A stretch of DNA of 64,000 nt from Limnoperna fortunei (GCA_944474755.1 OX104123.1:68007898-68071897); one strand, 5' to 3'; shown: positions 12,701 through 22,618, counted from the first letter of the stretch. Notes: generated from the letters alone by a model not told the origin. A program made the numbers and translations.

Positions 12701-13449
12701 ACTGTGCAGGTGTACCTACTTATACAGCTGTAGCACAATTCCATAACAACGTCGCCACGGGCACAGCAGGAATTCTAACTTCATGTAACGGAAGTGATAG
12801 CTTTCAAGTATGCTGTTTTTGTCGGTAGCAAACCCGAATTTAGAAGCCATTCTATGAAGTAATAGATTTATGATAAATCATTTTAAATTTAACACGTTAT
12901 ATAAAGTTTATACACTTATTGACCAAAGGGGACCACTCGCAATTCCGTGAGTTAAAATTACGGTACAGTGATCCTAAGTATCGTTGGTCCGAATGTTAAA
13001 TGGTACGGTGGTCTACTTTCTTTTGCAATTTGAATTAAAAAATAGTCTTATGCCGGTACTCTCACAAATTTGGTTAATTAAACATTAAATTCCCTATAGG
13101 ATTTCGTATTCAACTAATGGATGAAAGTTGACCTTATTTTTATAGTTGATTTTTGCCTCATCTGCCGTTTGTGTTCAACGTTGTTAACGTATCTTTCAAC
13201 TATATTCTCTGGGAGATGATAATAGAATTAGTCCGAGAATCCTCTGCCGTCCAACGCTTTTTTTTGGCTTTTTTTGCTTGGTCCCACGCAAAAAAAATAC
13301 GTTGGACGGCAGAGGATTCTCGGACTATAATATAGAATGTAAATTATGAGCTCTTGTTTCAGATGATAGCCCAAGACTGTGGACATCCGCTACATATTGA
13401 AAACGTGATGTGGCCGAATTCGTTGACGTTTCACACCGTCTACTGGTGA
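6572..13449 (+). CDS. ShKT-domain secreted-type protein gene, 5' incomplete
   Basis: Six exons join in phase: 6572-6709, 7987-8217, 9303-9347, 10885-11018, 12691-12807 and 13363-13449 (stop tga). The product has two ShKT domains (six Cys each), Thr-rich mucin-like linkers, and a Cys-containing C-terminal region of about 110 residues with SLWKKGKM, TAVAQFHNN, GTAGIL and FQMIAQDCGHPLH blocks. I suspect this last part is a diverged NlpC/P60-like (BPSL0067-type) fold. That is a weak resemblance from memory, and the usual catalytic GHAA-type His is replaced in GTAGIL. ShKT modules are extracellular six-Cys domains found in toxins and in enzymes or channel modulators; no toxin role is implied here. 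The first three exons are all bounded by phase-1 introns, as in shuffled extracellular modules. The signal peptide and start codon were not found and must lie upstream, perhaps beyond the minisatellite. Confidence 0.75.
7050..7705. mobile_element. inverted-repeat (MITE-like) element in ShKT gene intron
   Basis: Both ends are rich in actagtttaggtt, aaactggtttcaa and aaccggttt motifs in opposite orientation. The left end has gcaaaactagtttagg, the right end gcttaggttcc-like and actggttttgc blocks. No ORF is recognised inside. Boundaries are approximate. Confidence 0.5.
7716..7845 (-). mobile_element. SINE family A, 3' portion
   Basis: It reads ttgtttgtttgaatgatg, then aacgccactttcag-aatttttcagctat, then ggaggaagccggagtacccg. 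The tRNA-like head is absent. It lies in the intron between exons a and b. Confidence 0.75.
7987..8217 (+). CDS. ShKT gene exon b (Thr-rich linker plus second ShKT domain)
   Basis: The acceptor is gggggattttag and the donor a|gtaagt. The first half encodes a run of Thr with Pro, Val and Gln (likely O-glycosylated). The second half is a six-Cys ShKT domain (ACVDD..., LC, IICL, KCPISC, NLC). It is 231 bp, phase 1-1. Confidence 0.8.
8500..8846. repeat. 70-bp tandem repeat, five copies
   Basis: Units start at 8501, 8571, 8641, 8711 and 8781 (exact 70-bp period). Each has cgcttagatgcttgttagct followed by gatgtccaaactaagaactg. Copies are almost identical, so the expansion is recent. It is intronic in the ShKT gene. 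Confidence 0.95.
9303..9347 (+). CDS. ShKT gene exon c (short Thr-rich exon)
   Basis: A 45-bp micro-exon has acceptor ccctttacag and donor g|gtaatc. It reads TPTTTTTTTELPTTT, matching the Thr-rich linker of the previous exon, and is phase 1-1. It is called on composition, splice consensus and phase together. Confidence 0.65.
9441..9700. mobile_element. dispersed repeat fragment
   Basis: The block from gtctgtctgcccgtgcgtcc through tatcgtgtccgagctataac and ccttgacctcaaggtc is typical of a non-coding repeat common in invertebrate genomes. Short ggcccgtgg-ttaccgacga motifs recur to 9890. The exact family is not assigned. Confidence 0.45.
9907..10884 (+). repeat. 51-bp array of 3' splice acceptor units
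   Basis: About 19 units each contain a pyrimidine-rich attatttttattgcag. AG ends fall at 9933, 9984, 10035, 10086, 10189, 10240, then every 51 bp from 10332 to 10842 (eleven), and finally 10884 after a shortened unit. 51 bp is 17 codons. From 10332 the frame is open without a stop into exon d, and every AG leaves phase 1, the phase required by exon c. Each unit would add AVLPYRPCNKLLAIIFI-type residues, one Cys and a hydrophobic run. It may be an intronic minisatellite born from the exon's own acceptor, or a variable coding segment; the sequence alone cannot decide. Confidence 0.9.
10885..11018 (+). CDS. ShKT gene exon d (start of C-terminal domain)
   Basis: The shortest form starts after ggctattacag, a weak pyrimidine tract, and ends at atg|gtaaga. 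It encodes AVALQEHVVYQGASICPD... through SLWKKGKM. Phase 1 in, phase 0 out. Eleven stronger acceptors upstream in the 51-bp array are in the same phase with no stop, so the exon may begin further 5' (see the array entry). Confidence 0.7.
11304..11544. mobile_element. MITE with caggggcgtagct terminal inverted repeats
   Basis: The ends caggggcgtagct and agctacgcccctg are perfect 13-bp inverted repeats, flanked by gtcgg on both sides (11299-11303 and 11545-11549), a 5-bp target duplication. A poly-C run lies inside. A related end fragment is at 40311-40391. The termini resemble hAT-type MITEs, but hAT normally duplicates 8 bp, so the superfamily is open. Confidence 0.75.
11654..11932. repeat. 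19-bp tandem repeat
   Basis: About 15 copies of a 19-bp unit containing cacgagaacttactgttta. All three frames stay partly open because 19 is not a multiple of three and the unit lacks stops. There is no coding evidence. It lies in the intron between exons d and e. Confidence 0.95.
11966..12625. mobile_element. foldback element with long inverted arms
   Basis: Nested inverted repeats: the outer arms are about 11966-12035 and 12388-12447 (gtttttgggaaag versus its complement). The inner arms are about 12034-12102 and 12147-12215, including tttgccggcatcaattga. The 3' flank 12455-12625 (tagactctcc, gattggatga, cagaaatcggccattta) matches 5590-5820. It is a member of the same dispersed family as 5530-5830. 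Confidence 0.65.
12691..12807 (+). CDS. ShKT gene exon e
   Basis: The acceptor is gatcttttag and the donor caa|gtatgc. The exon is 117 bp, phase 0-0, encoding VTADCAGVPTYTAVAQFHNN and then a segment with GTAGIL and SCNGSDSFQ. The frame stops a few codons past the donor, so splicing is required to reach exon f. Confidence 0.7.
13230..13326. repeat. perfect 27-bp inverted repeat (hairpin)
   Basis: Arms 13230-13256 and 13300-13326 are exact reverse complements (gtccgagaatcctctgccg on the left), with a 43-bp T-rich/A-rich loop that can partly pair. It lies in the last intron of the ShKT gene, 37 bp before the terminal exon. It is probably a small foldback element. Confidence 0.9.
13363..13449 (+). 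CDS. ShKT gene terminal exon f
   Basis: The acceptor is ctcttgtttcag. It encodes 28 residues beginning MIAQDCGHPLHIENVMW and then tga. It continues the Gln-ending exon e as FQMIAQDCGH in phase 0. A candidate aataaa follows at 13534-13539. Confidence 0.7.
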   Translation: MIAQDCGHPLHIENVMWPNSLTFHTVYW

Positions 13450-13533
13450 ATGGAATATGGCAGAATCACCGTATAGTAATTAACAGAGACTAATATACTG
13501 TCTACAGTTATTGTTTTTATGTATCTGATAGTA

Positions 13534-13539
13534 AATAAA
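13534..13539 (+). other. polyadenylation signal candidate of the ShKT gene
   Basis: An aataaa lies 85 bp after the tga of the terminal exon, on the same strand, at a plausible distance. Confidence 0.5.
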
Positions 13540-13784
13540 TGGTGTATATTGTTGGCGTTAACTGTTCAAGAAATAATTCACGGAGGCTGTGGTTTATCAT
13601 TAATTTTAAAACGGATGGTTATTTATGTCGGTGAATTATTTCTATTCTAAAAAGGAACCTGTGAGTTACTGCTCACTCAGTATACCCCCGCTATTCACAT
13701 CTCTTTATATTGACAAACTCGGTAAACAAAAAGTAGATATGCGACAGACCTGAAATACTCGCAATATAGGACCACATGGTTTGT

Positions 13785-13897
13785 TTGTTTGTTTGTTTGT
13801 TTGATGTAAAACGCCACTTTCCGCAATTTGTCAGCTATTTCATGGCGTCCAGTTTTTATTAGGGGAGGAAGCCGGAGTACCCGGAGAAAACTCCAGG
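13785..13897 (-). mobile_element. SINE family A, 3' portion
   Basis: It contains tttgtttgtttgtttg, then aacgccactttccgc and atggcgtccagttttta, then ggaagccggagtacccgg. The tRNA head is absent. Confidence 0.75.
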
Positions 13898-14139
13898 ACC
13901 ACATGATAAGGTCACATATAAAATTTCAAGTGGTTGTCATAAGTAGTTGCTGAGAAAACTGTTACGAAAGTTATGTTGCGGACGGAAAGGAGGAAGGACG
14001 GACGGACACAGTTAAACCAGTTTACCCCCTCTTCTTCGAAGCGGGGGTATAATATGATAATTGCGGTTCATTTAGGATATTTACGCAACTATAGCGAACA
14101 CATTTTCGCCATAAATTGGTTGTTCCGTCAATGTAACAA

Positions 14140-14174
14140 TATATTGTTTGTTTGTTTGAATGATGTTTAACGCA
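14140..14174 (-). mobile_element. SINE family A tail fragment
   Basis: Only ttgtttgtttgtttgaatg and atgtttaacgc are left, the extreme 3' tail of family A in reverse. Confidence 0.5.
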
Positions 14175-14224
14175 ACAATATATTGCAACGGATAATTATA
14201 TCGTGTTACGATTTATACGTCGTC

Positions 14225-14365
14225 ATACAGGATCTCCTGTACTTGGCGGTCACAATACTGGAATACCAGTATTGTAAACAATACTGGAACACAATTTTAT
14301 TTCAGAATTGTTATTTTTTTCAAAAAAATACACAATACTGAAATATTGATGTTCCAGTATTGTTT
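14225..14365. repeat. inverted repeats of acaatactgg
   Basis: The 13-bp motif acaatactggaac at about 14279 and its complement gttccagtattgt at about 14350 bracket a T-rich loop. A smaller palindrome, aatactgg-ataccagtatt, precedes it. It is probably a small foldback element. Confidence 0.6.
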
Positions 14366-14635
14366 CCTGATTAATGTGTTATAACTGCTTATGTTAATTG
14401 TTAATGAAGAGAATATTTCATGTATTTAGTTTTGTATTTTTTGTCAGTATGATGAAGTCTTTGTTACATTGTAATTACTGTAGATTTATTCCACATCTCA
14501 TTATTATCTATTAAAAGCAAAGCGTGTTGCTCATACATAAATCTTTTTTTTTTTTACCACGGTTGTAGTTTCAAAGCGTTTGAAATACATCAAACTAGTT
14601 TTAATGTTTCAGCAATGTTAAAGATATATCACTCA

Positions 14636-14702
14636 CTAGTTGTTATGGAGACCGAAGCCAGACTGGTACCCGGAAGGATCCCTTGACTTTCGGCAGAAAA
14701 AA
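14636..14702 (-). mobile_element. decayed SINE family A core
   Basis: It has tatggagaccgaagccaga, tacccggaagg and ccttgactttcggcagaaa in the order of the SINE core but heavily diverged. Confidence 0.45.
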
Positions 14703-14997
14703 TAAAGTTTATATCATACATCATTAACTTGTGCATTCTTCTCTTGAGGTTATATTGAATAGTAGATGAATGGTCGTTGGTTGTATACACTGTACACAGG
14801 CATAGAATTGATAGTCTAGGATTAATTAACTTATCATTGACTATGATGGTTCCGATTGTCTGTTAGGGTATAGCACCTGATTCAATGAAGATGAAGATGA
14901 GGGTGTGACTATATTAGGGTTAGGAATTCTATTAACCGGCTAAATAAACTGAATCTTGGCTAGCTGTAACAGCTGACAAACTTTACAAAGTCGTTAA

Positions 14998-15032
14998 TGA
15001 TATGATATGATATATGATATGATATGATATGT
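14998..15032. repeat. (gatat)n microsatellite
   Basis: Short run of gatatgatatgatat with one irregular unit. The surrounding 14703-15380 shows no gene or other recognised element. Confidence 0.85.
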
Positions 15033-17049
15033 TTGTTTATTGATAATTAAATCCCCCTTTCAGGCTGAACAATTAATATTAATTTCATACAATGATTAAT
15101 GAGAACAGGTAAGTTCAGAGTGTTGTGTAACAGCCACTTTTGTGCTGCTTGCACATTTTATTATTCTATGCTTGCTGTTTTATTGTCAAATGCTAACAAT
15201 TTATGTAGCAGTTACATAACATTGCTTAACTCCTACAATTGCTGCACCATAAAGCTATACAAATAAATTGTTGCTGTAACTTGGTTAGTTTCTCCTTGTC
15301 CTCTCTTTCAATGATTTAGTATAATGTTCTTGTTCACATATGTTCTTCAATAAGATATTAGTTGGTGATGTCTGACATTTCACCTGTAGGTAAGGCAGTA
15401 CAATCATCAGAGAGCCTCACATTTCTACCTGTGTGTAAGGCCGTACAATCATCAGAGAGCCTGACATTTCTACCTGTGTGTAAGGCCGTACAAACATCAG
15501 CGAGCCTCACATTTCTACCCGTGTGCGAGGCCACACAGAGAGCCTCACATTTCTACATGTGTGTAAGGCCGTACAATCATCAGAGAACCTCACATTTCTA
15601 CCTGTGTGTAAGGCAGTACAATCATCAAAGAGCCTCACATTTCTAGCTGTGTGTAAGGCCGTACAATTATCAGAGAGCCTCATTTCTACCTGTGTAGGAC
15701 AGTATAAACATCAGCGAGCCTCACAGTTCTACCTGTGTGTAAGGCCGTACAATCATCAGAGAGCCTGACATTTCTACCTGTGTTTAAGGCAGTACAATCA
15801 TCAGAAAGCCTCGCATTACTACCTGTGTGTAACTGTACGGAGAACCTCACATTTCTACCTGTGTGTAAGGCAGTACAACCATCAGAGAGCATCACATTTC
15901 TAGCTGTGTGTAAGGCCGTACAATCATCTGTCTTACCTTTCTACCTGTGTGTAAGGCCTTACAATCATCAGAGAGCCTCACATTTCTACCTGTGTGTAAG
16001 GCCGTACAATCATCAGAAAGCCTGACATTTCTACCCGTGGATAAGGCAGTACAATCATCAGAGAGCCTGACATTTCTACCTGTGTTTAAGGCAGTACAAT
16101 CATCAGAGAGCCTGACATTTCTACCTGTGTTTAAGGCAGTAAAATCATCAGAGAGCCTGACATTTCTACCTGTGTGTAAGGCAGTACAATCATCAGAGCG
16201 CCTGACATTTCTACCTGTGTGCAAGACCGTACAATCATCAGAGAGCCTCACATTTATACCCGTGTGTAAGGCCATACAATCATCAGAGAGCATCACATTT
16301 CTACCTGTGTGCAAGGCCGTACAAACATCAGCGAGCCTCACATTTCTACCTGTGTGTAAGGCCACACAGAGAGCCTGACATTCTACCTGTGTGTAAGGCC
16401 GTACAAACATCATCGAGCCTCACATTTCTACCTGTGTGTAAGGCCGTACAATCATCAGAGTGCCTCACATTTCTACCTGTGTGTAAGGCCGTACAATCAT
16501 CAGAGTGCCTCACATTTCTACCTTTGTGCAAGGCCGTACAATCATCAGAGACCCTGACATTTCTACCTGTGTGTAAGGCCGTACAATCATCAGAGAGCCT
16601 CACATTTCTACTTGTGTGTAAGGCCGTACAAACATCATCGAGCCTCACATTTTTACCTGTGTGTAAGGCCGTACAAACATCATCGAGCGTGACATTTCTA
16701 CCTGTGTGTAAGGACAACAGAGAGCCTGACATTTCTACCTGTGTGCAATGCCAAACAATCATCATCGAGCCTCACATTTCTACCTGCGTGTAAGGCCGTA
16801 CAAACATCAGCGAGCCTCACATTTCTACCTGTGTGTGAGGTCACACAGGGAGCCTCACATTTCTACCTGTGTGTAAGGCCGTACAAACATCATCGAGCCT
16901 CACATTTTTACCTGTGTGTAAGGCCGTACAAACATCATCGAGCGTGACATTTCTACCTGTGTGTAAGGCCGTACAAACATCAGCGAGCCTCACATTTCTA
17001 CCGGTGTGTAAGACCAACAGAGAGCCTCACATTTCTACCTGTGTGTAAT

Positions 17050-17953
17050 GCCACACAGAGAGCCTGACATTTCTACCTGTGTGTAAGGCCGTACAAACAT
17101 CAGCGAGCCTCACATTTCTAGCTGTGTGTGAGGCCACACAGAGTCTGACATTTCTACCTGTGTGTAAGGCCGTACAAACATCATCGAGCCTTACATTTCT
17201 ACCTGTGTGTAAGGCGTACAAACACCATAGAGCCTCACATTTCTACCAGTGTGTAAGGCCGTACAATCATCAGAGAGCCTCACATTTCTACCTGTAAGAC
17301 CGTACAAACACCATCGAGCCTCACATTTCTACCTGTGTGTAAGACCGTACAATCATCAGAGAGCCTCACATTTCTACCTGTGTGTAAGGCCGTACAAACA
17401 CCATCGAGCCTCACATTTCTACCTGTGTGTAAGACCGTACAATCATCAGAGAGCCTCACATTTCTACCTGTAAGACCGTACAAACATCAGAGAGCCTCAC
17501 ATTTCTACCTGTAAGACCGTACAATCATCAGAGAGCCTGACATTTCTACCTGTGTGTAAGGCCGTACAAACATCAGCGAGCCTCACATTTCTAGCTGTGT
17601 GTGAGGCCACACAGAGTCTGACATTTCTACCTGTGTGTAAGGCCGTACAAACATCATCGAGCCTTACATTTCTACCTGTGTGTAAGGCGTACAAACACCA
17701 TCGAGCCTCACATTTCTACCAGTGTGTAAGGCCGTACAATCATCAGAGAGCCTCACATTTCTACCTGTAAGACCGTACAAACACCATCGAGCCTCACATT
17801 TCTACCTGTGTGTAAGACCGTACAATCATCAGAGAGCCTCACATTTCTACCTGTGTGTAAGGCCGTACAAACACCATCGAGCCTCACATTTCTACCTGTG
17901 TGTAAGACCGTACAATCATCAGAGAGCCTCACATTTCTACCTGTAAGACCGTA
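17050..17953. repeat. 473-bp higher-order tandem duplication inside the 45-bp array
   Basis: The order of variant units from about 17050 to 17480 recurs at +473 bp, down to rare variants such as the short gcgtacaaacacca unit at 17216 and 17689. A block of about ten units was therefore duplicated as one piece, recently. Confidence 0.85.
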
Positions 17954-18393
17954 CAAACATCAGAGAGCCTCACATTTCTACCTGTAAGACCGTACAAACA
18001 TCAGAGAGCCTCACATTTCTACCTGTAAGACCGTACAAACATCAGAGAGCCTCACATTTCTACCTGTGTGCAAGGCCGTACAATCATTAGAGAGCCTGAC
18101 ATTTCTACCTGTGTGTAAGGCCGTACAATCATCATAGAGCCTGACATTTCTACCTGTGTCTAAGGCCGTACAATCATCAGAGAGCCTCACATTTCTACCT
18201 GTGCGTAAGGCCGTACAAACATCATCGAGCCTTACATTTATACCTGTGTGTAAGGCCGTACAAACATCAGCGAGCCTCACATTTCTACCTGTGTGTGAGG
18301 TCACACAGGGAGCCTGACATTTCTACCTGTGTGTAAGGCCGTACAAACATCAGCGAGCCTAATATTTCTACCTGTGTGTAAGGCCACACAGAG

Positions 18394-18661
18394 ATTGTTT
18401 TGTTTGTTTTAATGGTGTTTTAACGCCACTTTCAGCAATTTTTCAGCTATATCATGGCGTCCAGTTTTTATTGGGGGAGGAAGCCGGAGTACCCGGAGAA
18501 AACCCCCGACCTGCGGTAGGAAAACTGGCAATCCTTGTCAATTAAGATTGGAGTCGAATGCACCCTGCCTGCAGTGAGAATCGAACCCGCAATCTCAGTG
18601 CTGACAGACCAAATGATCAATAGTAGACGAACTACCTTGACCACTCAGCCACCGAGGCCCC
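18394..18661 (-). mobile_element. full-length SINE family A inserted in the 45-bp array
   Basis: The insert is flanked by the 11-bp target duplication gccacacagag (18383-18393 and 18662-18672). Read on minus it has a tRNA-like head (ctcggtggctgagtggtcaa as box A, gcgggttcgattctc as box B), the core with ccgggtactccggcttcc, and a tail with atatagctgaaaaattgctg, gttaaaac and a caaac-rich end. It is the best family-A reference in the window. Confidence 0.92.
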
Positions 18662-19497
18662 GCCACACAGAGAGCCTGACATTTCTACCTGTGTGAAAGG
18701 CCGTACAATCATAGAGCCTCACATTTCTACCTGTGTGTAAGGCCGTACAATCATCCGAGAGCCTCACATTTCTACATGCAAGGCCGGACAAACATCAGCG
18801 AGCCTCATTTTTCTACCTGTGTGTAAGGCCGTACAAACATCAGCGAGTCTCACATTTCTACCTGTGTGCGAGGCCACACAGAGAGCCTGACATTTCTACC
18901 TGGGTGTAAGGCCGTACAAACATCAGCGAGCCTCACATTTCTACCTGTGTGTAAGGCCACACAGAGAGCCTGACATTTCTACATGTGTGTAAGGCCGTAC
19001 AATCATCATCGAGCCTCACATTTCTACCTGTGTGTAAGGCCGTACAAACATCAGCGAGCCTCACATTTCTACCTGTGTGAGAGTCCACACAGAGAGCCAG
19101 ACACTTCTACCTGTGTGTAAGGCCGTACAAACATCAGCTAGCCTCACATTTCTACCTGTGTGTAAGGCCGTACAATCATCATAGAGCCTCACATTTCTAC
19201 CGGTGTGTAAGGCCGTATAAACATCATCGAGCCTCACATTTCTACCTGTGTGTAAGGCTGTACAAACATCAGCGAGCCTCACATTTCTACCTGTGTGTGA
19301 GGCCACACAGAGAGCCTGACATTTCTACCTGTGTGTAAGGCCACACAGAGAGCCTGACATTTCTACCTGTGTGTAAGGCCGTACAAACAAAATTTATGAC
19401 AATCTTGCATTGCTATACATAAATGTAATGTCAATTGAATTCTTCATACTGGTGTTTGAAATTGACTGTCTAGAATATGGATATCTTATAAATATCG

Positions 19498-19625
19498 CCA
19501 GTTTTCCTACCGCAGGTCGGTGGTTTTCTCCGGGTACTCCGGCTTCCTCCCCCAATAAAAACTGGACGCCATGATATAGCTGAAAAATTGCTAAAAGTGC
19601 CGTTAAACATCATCAAACAAACAAA
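19498..19625 (+). mobile_element. SINE family A, core and tail
   Basis: It runs from gccagttttcctaccgcagg through ccgggtactccggcttcctc and atatagctgaaaaattgct to caaacaaacaaac. The tRNA head is missing, as expected for a 5'-truncated insertion. Confidence 0.85.
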
Positions 19626-20155
19626 CTTATAAATATCAACAATGTCAGAAAAGTTATATACACCACAGACAGGTAATATTTCCTCATATTACATGTCATA
19701 AACCTGGATAATCTATAAATATCAGCAATGTCAGAAAAGTTATTTACACCACAGACAGGTAATATTTCCTCATATTACATGTCAAAAAACTGGATAATCT
19801 ATAAATATCAGCAATGTCAGAAAAGTTATTTATACCACAGACAGGTAATATTTCCTCATATAACATGTCAAAAACCTTGATAATCTATAAGTATCAGCAA
19901 TGTCAGAAAAGTTATATACACCACAGACAGGTAATATTTCCTCATATATAACATGTCAAAAACCTTGATAATCTATAAATATCAGCAATGTCAGAAAAGT
20001 TATATACACCACAGACAGGTAATATTTCCTCATATATAACATGTCAAAAACCTTGATAATCTATAAATATCAGCAATGTCAGAAAAGTTATAAGTTATAT
20101 ACATCACAGACAGGTAATATTTCCTCATATTACATGTCAAAAAACTAAATATCTT
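19625..20155. repeat. 86-88-bp tandem repeat, six copies
   Basis: agcaatgtcagaaaagttat recurs at 86, 86, 86, 88 and 88 bp intervals, each followed by ccacagacaggtaatatttc. Copies are highly similar. There is no coding frame. Confidence 0.92.
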
Positions 20156-20584
20156 ATAAATATTATAGACCATTATTAATCAATATAATACATAAATAAG
20201 AAATAATGGCATGAATATCATGTATTAAAATCTCAAGCATACCCCAATCATGGTTTATATTTACATACATAAACATTACATTACATGTTAGGGCTATTCC
20301 ATTAGACAGTCTTTGGGAAGGGGGGGGGGGGGTGGGTAAGAAGTGATATTTAATATTTTGACAGGTGTTATTGTTACTTACAGTTAGTATTCCATTAGAT
20401 AAAGCAAAAAACATAAAGTCTGATCTGTATTACCTACTAATAAATGGAACAGCCCAAATAAGCATTAGTTAACAAAAAATGCTAAAATAAACAAGTACAT
20501 GGTCTGAAAAAATAATTTGATTGCTTTTAAAAAAATAAGTTTTTTAAACATATAACTGTATCAAATAAATATTTAAGAATTGAA
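20156..20584. other. AT-rich stretch, nothing recognised
   Basis: Apart from a G-rich run at about 20318-20332 I see no gene or repeat unit here. Confidence 0.5.
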
Positions 20585-20702
20585 TGCATTCTTTTGGAGT
20601 TTCATTGATGTATGAAAAATATATTTTCAACGAAGTTTTGTAGTGCTTCATAATGAAAATTTGGCACATTCATACATCAATATAACCTCAAGAGAATGCA
20701 CA
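20585..20702. mobile_element. small foldback element
   Basis: Arms of about 32 bp (20585-20616, tgcattcttttggag...tgatgtatgaa; 20671-20702, its near-complement ending aagagaatgca) flank a 54-bp loop. One arm sequence recurs alone at about 14733-14757. Confidence 0.65.
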
Positions 20703-21315
20703 ACTTTCTATATCAATCATGACAAATGGTAAGTAAATGCCTGGTTTTGATTCACCACAGTGTAATGTTATTAACGTTGCTATGTTGCAGTGGTTTTCAT
20801 TTGATGATTATTGAAAGATAACTTGTTAAAACCACGGAAACAAATTCGACCAATGAAATTCATAACAATGTAATTATAATACAAATAAATTTTATGATAA
20901 ATGATAAAACTATGATTTAGTATAAAGAGTTATAAACGGTGGGAATTGTCAGAGTAACGAGATTCACCAAATAACGATATGTCTTGAGATGTATGATTTT
21001 AATATAATAGTTAGTATTTTAGTTAGTGACCCTCTACTCTTCCAAATATCCGAACAAATCAAAAGAAAGCTCCAGTGCTCTCAGAACTGGAGTCAATTAC
21101 AATACATCCCATGACCAGAAAAGCAATAAACATGAAATACATCAGGCATGGGAGAGAACTCATTAGTTAATATTATTTGTAAATTAAATATCATAGTTAG
21201 TGTTAATGTTGTAATATCCATTTGTTATAATTAAATTATTCCACTATAATAATTTAATTTTATTAATAGAGAAATTTGATCTATTTGGTTGGTCTAGAAA
21301 TGGTCACATGACATG
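20703..21315. other. AT-rich stretch, nothing recognised
   Basis: No reading frame, splice-bounded exon or repeat unit that I can support. Confidence 0.5.
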
Positions 21316-22618
21316 TTACAACACATGTTCCTGTAAGCGATAAATTAGTCCTGGTAAAATTAGTCCTGACGGACCAATTTTACTAGGAAAATATATCAGT
21401 GGTTTCTTATTTTCCCAGTTACAAAAGTCCATGTCTAGTAAATCTAGTCCTGGGATAAATTTTCCTAGTAAATCTAGTCCTGCATCAACTTTCCTAGTAA
21501 ATCTAGTCCTGGTATCAATTTTCCTAGTAAATCTAGTCCTGGTATCAATTTTCCTAGTAAAATACTCATAATGCAGACTATTTTTACTATTTAGGAATAA
21601 CACTCCGGTACTGAAAATACTAGTAATAATAAACTGCATATAGAAGAATTTATCAATTATCTTATAAAATTATTTTGTTCACTGTAAACACTTATTATGT
21701 ACTATATATATAGTAAATAGATGAAAAACATCAATTAACATACCTGAATTTTTTTTTTATAAAATGAATTCTATCACTGTAACATGTGTAAACACATCTC
21801 ACTTATTTAAGTAACATTGCAAAATATCAATTCACAAACATGATTGTTTCATGATGAACACTTTTTATCCCATCAAAGTAATATATATATTGATGTAATG
21901 ATAGAAGATTATCAAAATTGGCGTTGGTCTATTTAACTAATAAAATCTGTGGAATGGAAATATTTTACTAGTAAAAATAGTCTGGGGGACTTAATTTACA
22001 ACCGTACTAATTTTACTGTTAAAGCCTAGAAATATTTTGACTTATTTTACTACTAGACTTGTTTTACACTATTATTATTAAAATTGGAATTGATTTGATA
22101 GGCCCCATTCTTAGAAAATGACAAACCTATCTCTAATAATGGTTACAAGTAAGAAGAAAACAATTTTATGCAATCATTCCTATTTTCTATATATATTAAA
22201 TTTATCTCATATTTTCAGATATGATAATTACTGAAAAACATATTTCTGTTTTCAATATGCTAAATATATTTAATTTACTTCACATACTGCAAAATTATAA
22301 TCAATTTTATGAAGAATGTTTTTTTTTGTTTATCTCACATTTAACATCAATAACAAAATTTTAAAATATCATCTATTAATGTTATTTCATACTAAGAAAC
22401 CAAAATCAATAAATCAGTAAATTAACAAGTCAAGTAACTGATTTTCCTAGGAAAAAAAATACCGGACTTATTTGACTAAGCTAGGACTATTCTACCTAGG
22501 AAAATAAGTGAGAGGACCTATTTTACTAGGAAATTGAGTAACATGGACTTATTTTACTAGTAACAAAAGTCCGGGGGACTAATTTTACTACTGGACTTAT
22601 TTTACTGTTACATTCCCC
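21316..22618. mobile_element. element bounded by tttactag/agtcc motif clusters
   Basis: The left part (21340-21560) and right part (22430-22618) are both dense in ctagtaaa, tttactagg and agtcc, largely in opposite orientation. Within the left part a 30-bp unit (ttttcctagtaaatctagtc plus 10 bp) repeats about four times at 21437-21560. The interior is AT-rich with scattered copies of the same motifs. It is read as a non-autonomous element with repetitive ends; boundaries and class are uncertain. Confidence 0.45.

Larger units (their letters stand above)
15385..19395. repeat. 45-bp tandem array (roughly 80-90 units)
   Basis: The typical unit is 45 bp, containing cacatttctacctgtgtg, taaggccgtacaa and then tcatcagagag or acatcagcgag. 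Shorter units end in ccacacagagag. One frame reads CKAVQSSESLTFLPV on plus and another CTALHTGRNVRLSDD on minus, but units of other lengths break both frames repeatedly, so no coding function is supported. Each full unit contains gtaagg. A SINE splits the array at 18394-18661 and a 473-bp block is duplicated inside it. Confidence 0.95.

Noticed and set aside
15385..19395. Regular repeats with partly variable segments, like a CRISPR array
   Set aside because: Units are head-to-tail copies with no unique spacers, no cas genes are present, and the window is eukaryotic.
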